From Dehalococcoidia bacterium UBA3254 (GTDB lineage Bacteria; Chloroflexota; Dehalococcoidia; Dehalococcoidales; UBA3254), in the NCBI GenBank assembly GCA_002362735.1, contig DEUU01000429.1:1-6755 (forward strand): a DNA stretch of 6,755 nt, given 5' to 3'. The translations under genes and the position numbers were made by a program. Below the pieces are notes generated by a model. It did not search any database. It had not been told where the DNA came from and saw only the letters and a list, made by a program, of their open reading frames with translations. Shown in pieces: positions 1 to 5,788 of the stretch. Numbering within the stretch: position 1 is the first letter of the stretch; every line of letters begins with the position of its first letter.

Positions 1-635
1 ATGGGACAGATCTCAACGGAGGTTATCCCGAGAGACTGCAGGTATTTAATCATTTGTGGTGAAGAGAGACCAGAGTATGTTCCGCGGACCTCTGGCGAAA
101 GTTCCTTATTACTGGCTGTAAACCCTTTGATGTTAACCTCATAGATAATAGTCTTGTTCCAGGGAATCTTGAGCTGATGATCACCCTCCCAATCAAAGGT
201 TTGCTCAATTACTACACATTTCGGCATTCCCCAGGCATTATCATCGTTGTTGGGAACTAAATCACCATCTTTATTTCCCAACTGGTAAGCAAATATTGGG
301 GCTTTCCAATTAACTTCCCCGCAAATAGCTTTGGCGTACGGGCATATCAGTAATTTGGCGGGATTAAATCGAAGACCCTCCTCGGGCTTGTACGGGCCAT
401 AGACCCGGTAGCCGTAAAACCGGCCCGGTCGGACACTCGGGAAAAAGCCATGCCAGACGTGTCCTGTACACTCCGGAAGAAAGATGTGTTCTCCCTCATT
501 TTTATCCCCCGGATGCTCGAAGAGGCAGAGTTCGACCTTCTCAGCCCTCTCAGAATAAACGGCGAAATTGGTCCCTTCGCCGGTCCAGGTAGCGCCTAAA
601 AGGTAGGGTTTCCCGGGCAGTACTTTAATAGCCAT
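1..635 (-). CDS. glgX: Glycogen debranching enzyme GlgX/TreX (GH13), N-terminal 211 residues
   Basis: Cytoplasmic debranching enzyme of the GlgX/TreX type, hydrolysing alpha-1,6 branch linkages of glycogen or limit dextrin to release maltooligosaccharides. Only the first 211 codons are present; the gene runs off the left edge before any catalytic residue. Residues about 6-95 form the CBM48-like N-terminal domain (GKPYLLGATW, TNFAVYS, VELCLFE, WHGFFPSVRPG, YGYRVYGPY, GLRFNPAKLL). Residues 138-171 carry PKCVVIEQTFDWEGD and the entry to the GH13 barrel (IIYEVNIKGFT), followed by RGTYSGLSSP and YLQSLGITSVEICP, which line up with the GlgX family from memory. The family is usually 650-720 residues, so most of the gene is missing. 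It starts 21 bp after the GH133 gene and is probably cotranscribed with it. Beside treZ, a TreX role (feeding TreY/TreZ) is as likely as plain glycogen breakdown; sequence alone does not separate them. Confidence 0.93.
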   Translation of the reverse strand, partial: MAIKVLPGKPYLLGATWTGEGTNFAVYSERAEKVELCLFEHPGDKNEGEHIFLPECTGHVWHGFFPSVRPGRFYGYRVYGPYKPEEGLRFNPAKLLICPYAKAICGEVNWKAPIFAYQLGNKDGDLVPNNDDNAWGMPKCVVIEQTFDWEGDHQLKIPWNKTIIYEVNIKGFTASNKELSPEVRGTYSGLSSPQMIKYLQSLGITSVEICP

Positions 636-637
636 AT

Positions 638-656
638 CTCCTGCTTGCTCCTCCCT
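638..656 (-). promoter_or_regulatory. Double purine-rich ribosome binding site of glgX
   Basis: The 21-bp gap before the glgX ATG holds two Shine-Dalgarno-like runs on the minus strand: AGGGAGGAG at 656-648 and AGGAG at 642-638. The first ends 12 nt from the ATG, slightly far; the second ends 2 nt from it, too close. Neither is ideally spaced. No other start in this frame fits better, and the residues after this ATG match the usual GlgX N-terminus, so the start is kept. Confidence 0.6.
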
Positions 657-2693
657 CTATTTGGTCTTCACCCACCCCCGCAGAGTTTCAGCTACACTCC
701 AGGCTTGCGCCACGCAGCCCCTGGGTTCATATGGGCTTTCTGCATCAAAAATCTCGCTGATTGATCCTACGCAAGCCATATTCAGTTGAGATATCAAGCC
801 GTCCAGCAAATGCCGGGCTTCATTTTTTTGCTCAGGGTATAATTTTATCCAGGCATCAATATATGGTCCGATCAGCCAGGCCCAGACTGTACCCTGATGA
901 TAGGCGGAATCCCGGGAATGAATATCTCCAAAATATTTCGGTTTATATTCCGGATGATCCGGCGATAAGGACCGCAGTCCGACCGGTGTCAACAGTTTTT
1001 GGGTCACAATATCGATTACCGGTTGCCAGCGCGTCTTTTCCAGGACGGGAAAGGATAAAGAAATAGCCAGTATTTGATTGGGACGGCAGGACCTGTCATC
1101 CCCATTTTCTCCGTCCACAACATCATAGAGATATCTCCCTTCAGAATACCAGAAGCGCCGGTTGAACGATTCTCTCACCAGACTTGCCTGATTTTTCAAA
1201 AATTGAGCTTCTCCAGTGCCCATTTCCTCAGTGACCCATCTTTCCAGCAGGCAAAGTGCGTTGTACCAGAGCGCATTTATTTCGACGGCCTTTCCCCGGC
1301 GAGGAGTAACTACCCAATCTCCCACCTTGGCGTCCATCCAGGTCAAGGCAAATGTCTCCGCCCCTTCAGTCAGAAGACCATCGCTGGAGTCCACCCGAAT
1401 GCCGAAGTCCGTACCCCGGTTATGAAAATCAATGATTTTCAGCAGATCCGGCAACAATAACCTGAGAGTTGTCCGGTCATGGGTATATTCCAGGTAACGG
1501 TCCAGGGCATGAAAGAACCATAGCGTGGCATCCGCAGTATTGTAAACACCCTGCTGTCTTCCTTCGGGAAACATGTTGGGGAGCAGCCCGTTACGAATAT
1601 AGTGCGCAAAGGTGAGTAAAATCCACCTTGCCTCAAGGTATCGTCCGGTTAACAAAGTTAGACCTTCAAGGCTAATCATAGTATCACGACCCCAGTCATT
1701 AAACCAGTGATATCCGGCAATCAAAGTGCGGACCTCTCCACCCGAAGCCCGAATACGCGCCGTATCTTCTCTGCGGCCCGCCGGAGTGATAATAAACTGG
1801 TCCGCTGCCAGGACTAACTCCGCTGCCGGCCCGTCCATGGCATCCTGATGGGCAGACCCCAGTAAAAGTTCGCGCCTGGCATTTTCAGCTTTAAATGCTT
1901 CTTCCGGAGTAAGAGCCTGGATAGTCTCCAGAGTGTGGGTGGAAACGACCAGAGTAGTTTCAGATTGAGGCTTGATGGTTAGCTTGAAGTATCCAGGAAC
2001 CCATAATGCACCAATCCCCGCATATCCGCAGCTTTCTTCTTGCCGGTAAACGAACTCTTCTATCCGGACCGGGCTTACGGTAAAATTAACATCCGACCCG
2101 TAAAACAACATTTTTAAACCGGGGAGTTCGGGACCGTTGGAAAGTTCGTAGTAGTCTGGGGCTACCGTTATGGTATATGCTCTCTCCAGAGGAACATCAA
2201 CCTCCGATTGATGCGATCTGAAGTGGACCGCCGGGTGCAATTCCAGAGTCACCGGAGTACCCCCTGAGACGATTTTCCAGGTAATTTGAACCGTATTCTG
2301 CTTATAACGCATGAACAGGTATTTTTCCAGAACAATTCCATTTATTTCATAATGCCAAACCGGCATCCCGTTTTGTAAGCGAAATTCTTTCAAATCGCAA
2401 TTACCATACATTTGCAGCGAACATGATGTCCGTTCTTCACCAGACAAACGAACCCGGGAGCCGTCCGGTAAAATAACGGTCTCAGTCAACTGGTTCAACA
2501 TCATCATTCTGCCCAGCGGATTAGGTAGAGAGGATATCAAAAGTCCATGATAACGTCTCGTATTGATACCTGAAATTGTCCCGGAAGCATATCCTCCGAG
2601 CCCGTTGGTAACCAGCCATTCTCGAGCAAGCAATTCAGCTGGGTTCCTGGCATATTCTTCTGATAACAAAACACGGCGAACAATATTAGTCAT
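657..2693 (-). CDS. Amylo-alpha-1,6-glucosidase, bacterial/archaeal GDE type (GH133)
   Basis: A 678-residue enzyme corresponding to the glucosidase half of eukaryotic glycogen debranching enzyme. It is expected to hydrolyse alpha-1,6-linked glucose at glycogen branch stubs in the cytoplasm. Residues about 20-260 are the N-terminal beta-rich domain, with the signature EWLVTNGLGGYASGT (25-39) and NTRRYHGLL (44-52). Residues about 290-675 are the (alpha/alpha)6 barrel, with GYHWFNDWGRDTMISLEGL (327-345), NTADATLWF (385-393), TWMDAKVGDW (451-460), RPNQILA (537-543), YHQGTVWAWLIGPYIDAW (598-615) and ISEIFDAE (645-652). By analogy with the eukaryotic enzyme, Asp454 of TWMD is the probable general acid and Glu647 of ISEIFD the probable base; this is inferred, not shown. 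Length is normal for the family and no frameshift is seen. The ATG lies 11 bp after the treZ stop with only a weak Shine-Dalgarno, suggesting translational coupling to treZ. Confidence 0.95.
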   Translation of the reverse strand: MTNIVRRVLLSEEYARNPAELLAREWLVTNGLGGYASGTISGINTRRYHGLLISSLPNPLGRMMMLNQLTETVILPDGSRVRLSGEERTSCSLQMYGNCDLKEFRLQNGMPVWHYEINGIVLEKYLFMRYKQNTVQITWKIVSGGTPVTLELHPAVHFRSHQSEVDVPLERAYTITVAPDYYELSNGPELPGLKMLFYGSDVNFTVSPVRIEEFVYRQEESCGYAGIGALWVPGYFKLTIKPQSETTLVVSTHTLETIQALTPEEAFKAENARRELLLGSAHQDAMDGPAAELVLAADQFIITPAGRREDTARIRASGGEVRTLIAGYHWFNDWGRDTMISLEGLTLLTGRYLEARWILLTFAHYIRNGLLPNMFPEGRQQGVYNTADATLWFFHALDRYLEYTHDRTTLRLLLPDLLKIIDFHNRGTDFGIRVDSSDGLLTEGAETFALTWMDAKVGDWVVTPRRGKAVEINALWYNALCLLERWVTEEMGTGEAQFLKNQASLVRESFNRRFWYSEGRYLYDVVDGENGDDRSCRPNQILAISLSFPVLEKTRWQPVIDIVTQKLLTPVGLRSLSPDHPEYKPKYFGDIHSRDSAYHQGTVWAWLIGPYIDAWIKLYPEQKNEARHLLDGLISQLNMACVGSISEIFDAESPYEPRGCVAQAWSVAETLRGWVKTK

Positions 2694-2704
2694 TCTGATA
2701 TCAA

Positions 2705-4633
2705 TTATATAATCCCCTGATTTTTTGGTTTTAAGATCACAGCAGCCTGTCCGGGAATAAGCCAGTTATCTTCAGTTTCCAGAGGCGCAGTCCCTATCCC
2801 ACCATATTTTGGGCTGTCACTCGACCATAAGACTTGCCAGAAAGTCGCTTCCGGCGGCGCCAGAAGGGGCTCTGGAGCAGGATCCAGATGTAAATCACGA
2901 CCCAGATTAAAGATTATCAATCGGTCATCACCGCGGATTCCGAAAAACCTGAGAACAAAAGCCTGGAGACCGATAACTGCACCATCCAGATGGCCCGCCT
3001 CCTGGGAACAAAAAACCGGGTCTTCGCGCCGTAATTTGAGCAGATCGCGGTGCAAGCAATAAGCCTCGGTATGCCTGAACCGCTCGTCTAAATCGATCTT
3101 GGAGCTTTGAAAAGTGGTCGGGGCATCCGGTCGGGGGATACCGGACTGAACTTCAGACTGTGCCAGGTTCCGGAATTGACTCAGAAATTTCAATCTCGAT
3201 ATGCGAATATTTTCAGCCAGTGCGCCAGAAACGTCTGAAAAGTAGAAAAACGGGCTGGAAGCAGCAAACTCCTGCCCCTGAAAGAGCAGCGGAGTCCCGG
3301 GGGCCAGAAGCAGCAATGCAGTCATCGTACGATATAGTCCCGGGCTGGTAAGATGTTGCATCCTTACTCCACAACACGAATTGGCGATCTGGTCATGGTT
3401 CTGAAGATACAGAATAAAAGTGGAAGGTTTCAAACCGTAACAGGGTGTTCCGCGACGGTTCCTTTGCCATTTGTATAACTGACCCTGATACAGAAATCCC
3501 CATTTGAAACAGGAAATAAACTCCTGCGGATTTCCCAGATACTCCGAATAATAAGCCCCATTGTGCCCGGTTAACGCGACCATCGCGCTGTGATGGAAAT
3601 CATCATTCCAGATGGCATCCAGACCATTGCCTCCCTCACTTGCAGGGCGAACCAATTTAGCGTGCTGAGGCTCATTCTCCGCGGTCAAGATGACCTTCTT
3701 TTTTCCGGCTTTCTCCCTCACATTGTGTGTGATAGCGGTTAAAATATGTTCACTGGATTTATCAAAAATTTGCTGGGTGGCATCCATTCTCAGTCCGTCG
3801 ATATGGAACTCACTGACCCAGTATCCGGCATTGGTAATGAAAAATTCGCGTACCGGCTCAGAATCCGGCCCGTCAAAGTTAATCGCTTCACCCCATTCAT
3901 TCTTATATTTACGGGTAAAATATGATTCAGAATATTGCTTCAGATAGTTGCCGGCCGGTCCAAGATGATTATACACTACATCCAGAATCACCCCGATTCC
4001 AAACGCATGAGCTTTATCGACAAACTGCCGAAAATCGTCAGGTCGCCCGTAAAGATGGGAGGGAGCGAAAAGGTCAACGCCGTCATATCCCCATCCGAAA
4101 TTCCCCGGAAATTCTGCTACGGGCATAATTTCAATTACGGTAATTCCAGTATCCGCCAGCTCTTTAAGATACTGAGCGGAGGCTTCCCAATTTCCCTCAG
4201 AAGTCAAAGTCCCAATATGCATTTCATACAGGACTTGCCCATCTATGGATATTCCTTTCCAATTACCATCCGTCCAGGTGAATTTTCCGGGGTCTATCAC
4301 CTGGGAAGGACCGAAAGGTCCGTCAGGCTGAAAACGAGAAGCAGGATCAGGATAAAGTCCGTCTTCATCATCCAGCTTGTAGCGATAAAGAGTACCGTCT
4401 CCTGCCGAAGGGACTATTCCTGAAAAATATCCGTTTTTTTCACGCTTTAGCTTGAAAGACCTGGCGAAACCGGATTGATGCTGGCTTTGAGCTCCGCTTA
4501 ACACAACCTCAATCTCCTCGCGTTGAGGAGCCCAGACGCGAAAATGAACACCCCCTTCAGGGATTACCTCAGCCCCAAACGGAAGGCGTCTAAAAATTTG
4601 ATCTTTAGTTTCCAAATGGTTGGTTTCCAACAT
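2705..4633 (-). CDS. treZ: Maltooligosyltrehalose trehalohydrolase (GH13)
   Basis: A 642-residue GH13 enzyme that cleaves the alpha-1,4 bond next to the trehalose end of maltooligosyltrehalose, releasing trehalose; it is the second step of the TreY-TreZ pathway. The N-terminus opens with RRLPFGAEVIPEGGVHFRVWAP (15-36), the TreZ hallmark and start of the CBM48-like domain (to about 105). The barrel begins at LYEMHIGTLTSEGNW (135-149). GH13 regions follow in order: DVVYNH (218-223), DGLRMDAT with probable nucleophile Asp284, LTAENEP with probable acid/base Glu319, and LQNHDQIAN with probable transition-state stabiliser Asp414. PGTPLLFQGQEFAASSPFFYFSD (445-467) and a C-terminal beta domain (about 555-640) complete the fold. 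Length is slightly above the usual 560-620. The ATG has only a poor Shine-Dalgarno (GGA two bases upstream), and no better start lies before the conserved region. It is first in an operon with two debranching enzymes; the partner treY is not in view. Confidence 0.95.
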   Translation of the reverse strand: MLETNHLETKDQIFRRLPFGAEVIPEGGVHFRVWAPQREEIEVVLSGAQSQHQSGFARSFKLKREKNGYFSGIVPSAGDGTLYRYKLDDEDGLYPDPASRFQPDGPFGPSQVIDPGKFTWTDGNWKGISIDGQVLYEMHIGTLTSEGNWEASAQYLKELADTGITVIEIMPVAEFPGNFGWGYDGVDLFAPSHLYGRPDDFRQFVDKAHAFGIGVILDVVYNHLGPAGNYLKQYSESYFTRKYKNEWGEAINFDGPDSEPVREFFITNAGYWVSEFHIDGLRMDATQQIFDKSSEHILTAITHNVREKAGKKKVILTAENEPQHAKLVRPASEGGNGLDAIWNDDFHHSAMVALTGHNGAYYSEYLGNPQEFISCFKWGFLYQGQLYKWQRNRRGTPCYGLKPSTFILYLQNHDQIANSCCGVRMQHLTSPGLYRTMTALLLLAPGTPLLFQGQEFAASSPFFYFSDVSGALAENIRISRLKFLSQFRNLAQSEVQSGIPRPDAPTTFQSSKIDLDERFRHTEAYCLHRDLLKLRREDPVFCSQEAGHLDGAVIGLQAFVLRFFGIRGDDRLIIFNLGRDLHLDPAPEPLLAPPEATFWQVLWSSDSPKYGGIGTAPLETEDNWLIPGQAAVILKPKNQGII

Positions 4634-4675
4634 TCCGATCTTAAAAAATTAATAATGATATAACGTTCTATCTTT

Positions 4676-4681
4676 ATTATA
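4676..4681 (-). promoter_or_regulatory. Candidate -10 box for the treZ operon
   Basis: On the minus strand a perfect TATAAT lies 43 bp before the treZ start, in an AT-rich leader. No acceptable -35 box is seen at 15-18 bp spacing (the expected position reads GAATGA), and there is no TG extension. It may need an activator or may be a chance match in AT-rich DNA. It is nonetheless the best promoter candidate for the three-gene operon. Confidence 0.3.
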
Positions 4682-4838
4682 TTCGGACTTAGCACAAATC
4701 ATTCCCCCAAAACGGCTATTACCCTGTTAGAAACGAAATATTCTCAAATGATTCCGGCCAGATTCAGCATGAACATAACACCCAAAAAGATTCCGCCATC
4801 CAGGCTCAACTTATGCTTAAAAAGATGACAAAATCAAC

Positions 4839-4868
4839 TTGACAATATCAGAACATCCGTGCTAACAT
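4839..4868 (+). promoter_or_regulatory. Candidate sigma-70 promoter, extended -10, upstream of structured leader
   Basis: A perfect -35 box TTGACA (4839-4844) is followed after 18 bp by TAACAT (4863-4868, four of six matches to TATAAT), directly preceded by TGC, an extended -10 element. Transcription would start near 4875, just before the first perfect hairpin (4878-4896). It lies about 370 bp before the GTG of the next gene, so the transcript would carry a long untranslated leader or end as a separate RNA. Divergent from treZ. Confidence 0.5.
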
Positions 4869-4874
4869 GCATTC

Positions 4875-5190
4875 TATGGTTATCCTTGAGATAACCCAAT
4901 AATACCCCGCTGTGCAAAAGGAATGTTTACTCTTCAGGCCCTGGCCCCGCTACTTCCGCCCTTTCGAGGGGATTTGGGTGGACTTGCGGGTGGTCCCTTT
5001 CATAGGGGCCTTTGCCCTGCTGATGCGTCCGTCCTTTTCATAGGCATCGCTCTTTTACAACTGCATAGTTGTTCTTGGGCGAGAAATCGCCGCTTTAGAG
5101 CGATAAAGAGCCACGGACTAGCTCTCTGATGGCTCTTCTTCCTCTGGCCGGTTGCAGGTGTTATCTCCTTCCAAATCACCTGCTTCCGGC
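4875..5190 (+). ncRNA. Candidate structured RNA or long 5' leader, class not recognised
   Basis: About 315 bp packed with inverted repeats, read here as RNA on the plus strand. In order: GGTTATC/GATAACC with a 5-nt loop (4878-4896); CCCT-TTCG-AGGG (4959-4970); GGTCCCT/AGGGGCC (4992-5010); a three-way junction (5046-5104) closed by ATCGCTCT/AGAGCGAT and holding ACAACT-GCAT-AGTTGT (5057-5072) and GGCGA-GAAA-TCGCC (5078-5091); AAGAGCCA/TGGCTCTT (5106-5113 with 5130-5137); and a long two-part hairpin (5147-5190). The GAAA and TTCG tetraloops and a U-G pair in the third hairpin (A-C on the other strand) favour the plus strand. A promoter sits immediately upstream and a gene downstream. I do not recognise it as tmRNA, RNase P, SRP, 6S or a common riboswitch. 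The 5' end is inferred from the promoter; the 3' end is uncertain, and it may simply be the mRNA leader. Confidence 0.5.
4993..5044 (+). repeat. 14-bp imperfect direct repeat, two copies
   Basis: GTCCCTTTCATAGG (4993-5006) recurs as GTCCTTTTCATAGG (5031-5044) with one mismatch, 38 bp apart. A related CCCTTTCGAGG lies at 4959-4969. Each copy can form a small stem with complementary CC(C)T and AGG(G) arms around a pyrimidine-rich loop; the central copy has the strongest stem. These look like degenerate copies of one hairpin-forming unit within the structured leader. Confidence 0.6.
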
Positions 5191-5230
5191 TTTGATTACA
5201 ATCTGTTATATCTATAATTGTCCTGGAGGT
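5147..5230 (+). promoter_or_regulatory. Two-part hairpin whose loop complements the Shine-Dalgarno
   Basis: GCCGG (5147-5151) pairs with CCGGC (5186-5190), and GCAGGTG (5154-5160) with CACCTGC (5177-5183), separated by a symmetric TT/TT internal loop. The 16-nt apical loop (5161-5176) contains ATCTCC (5163-5168), which can pair over six contiguous positions (one G-U) with the GGAGGT ribosome binding site at 5225-5230. This would form a pseudoknot that hides the translation start. The complementarity is directly visible; regulation by it is inference. The same hairpin, followed by TTTGATT, could alternatively be a weak terminator of a separate RNA. Confidence 0.4.
5192..5218 (+). promoter_or_regulatory. 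Possible second promoter close to the small gene
   Basis: TTGATT (5192-5197) and a perfect TATAAT (5213-5218) are 15 bp apart, shorter than optimal. A transcript would begin around 5225, inside the ribosome binding site, giving an almost leaderless mRNA. That makes it less likely than the upstream promoter for this gene, though an AT-rich match here could matter if the upstream RNA is a separate transcript. Confidence 0.2.
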
Positions 5231-5235
5231 AAATC

Positions 5236-5727
5236 GTGTCTTCGGAAAAACAAATTCAGGCTAATCGTATCAATGCCCTTAAAGGTGGAGTTAAGACCGC
5301 GGAGGGGAAGGCCGCCGTCCGACTGAATGCCGCTTCTCATGGTTTTTTCTCTAATTCTGTCCTTCTTCCGGGTGAGGACAGCCATTTGCTCGAAGAACTC
5401 CGTGAAAAACTCATGAATGAGCTCAGGCCTGAAGGAGAGTTAGAGACTATTCTGGTTGAGCGTGTTGTATCTAGCTCCTGGCGGCTTAACCGGCTGTTAA
5501 AGGCGGAAAGGAAGAGACGGTATGCGGCTGATTATTCTGACCCTTGCTGGCAAAACTACATCCGCTATGAGACTACCCTCGAGCGTCAGATCTATAAAGC
5601 CTTGCAGGCGCTTTTTAGTGTGCGGATAGTGCGGCGAGATGAGGAAGCAAGGGCGGGGCGTGCTGAGGTTCTTTCTGAAATGTCTGCCATCAAAAGACAA
5701 ATTTTAACCTCTGATGAATGCGATTAA
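5236..5727 (+). CDS. Conserved hypothetical protein, QANRxNA/EGK/HG family, 163 aa
   Basis: Function unknown. The start is GTG at 5236 with a strong Shine-Dalgarno TGGAGGT (5224-5230) five bases upstream, which fixes the start well. The protein is cytoplasmic-looking, highly charged, with no signal peptide or membrane segment. The N-terminal block (residues 8-48) reads QANRINALKGGVKTAEGK, then NAASHGF and LLPGED. A central helical part has LRPEGELETILVERV (63-77) and WRLNRLLKAERKRR (82-95). A third block, YETTLERQIYKALQAL (111-126), precedes a charged tail. I recall this pattern (SQANRxNA...TPEGK...NALKHGL...LPGED...RYExxLxRxxYRAL) from uncharacterised proteins present in several copies per genome in environmental bacteria; this is recall, not a search. 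The NA-x-x-HG segment resembles small phage terminase subunits, so nucleic-acid binding is a guess. It is preceded by the structured leader and converges with the dehydratase gene 61 bp away. Confidence 0.85.
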   Translation: MSSEKQIQANRINALKGGVKTAEGKAAVRLNAASHGFFSNSVLLPGEDSHLLEELREKLMNELRPEGELETILVERVVSSSWRLNRLLKAERKRRYAADYSDPCWQNYIRYETTLERQIYKALQALFSVRIVRRDEEARAGRAEVLSEMSAIKRQILTSDECD

Positions 5728-5762
5728 TCATCAAAAGTAGTTTTTGTAAAATCAAACCCAAT

Positions 5763-5779
5763 TCCCGGGGAATCCGGGA
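5763..5779. terminator. Weak hairpin between convergent genes
   Basis: TCCCGG (5763-5768) and CCGGGA (5774-5779) form a 6-bp stem with a 5-nt loop in the 61-bp gap between the small gene and the dehydratase gene. On the minus strand it lies 10 bp after the stop and is followed by a T-rich but interrupted stretch (ATTGGGTTTGATTTT), so it could terminate the dehydratase transcript weakly. On the plus strand no T-run follows. A short stem and no clean T-tract keep confidence low. Confidence 0.3.
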
Positions 5780-5788
5780 CTCCTCTGA

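Larger units (their letters stand above)
4634..5235. other. 602-bp intergenic region between divergent treZ and the small plus-strand gene
   Basis: No convincing protein gene is seen here. From 4634 to about 4838 the DNA is AT-rich and plain: it holds the possible treZ -10 box and a 26-codon minus-strand run encoding a hydrophobic peptide with no ribosome binding site. From 4839 onward come a plus-strand promoter and a long series of perfect inverted repeats, listed separately. The plus-strand open frames at 4923-5129 and 5129-5326 run through the hairpins, have poor ribosome binding sites and no recognisable protein character, and are taken as chance. Confidence 0.7.

Noticed and set aside
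3935..4423. 162-codon plus-strand open frame opposite treZ
   Set aside because: Antisense to the conserved treZ catalytic domain, with no ribosome binding site or recognisable protein features; treZ explains the sequence fully.
4756..4836. 26-codon minus-strand run encoding a hydrophobic peptide (SLDGGIFLGVMFMLNLAGII)
   Set aside because: It looks like a single membrane segment and could be a gene remnant, but it is very short, lacks a ribosome binding site, and its only ATG starts lie near the end. Not enough to call a gene or pseudogene.
4923..5129. 68-codon plus-strand open frame in the intergenic region
   Set aside because: It runs through several RNA-like hairpins, has GGA only one base before its ATG, and its translation has the proline/glycine-rich look of translated palindromic repeats rather than a protein. 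Better explained as non-coding structured sequence.
5046..5137. tRNA or tRNA-like gene for the branched structure
   Set aside because: The junction has only two arms inside the closing stem, none with a seven-nucleotide anticodon loop or T-loop sequence, and no CCA or acceptor-stem layout.
5129..5326. 65-codon plus-strand open frame overlapping the small gene's start
   Set aside because: It overlaps the well-supported GTG-started gene in another frame and covers the long hairpin; no ribosome binding site and no protein-like motif.
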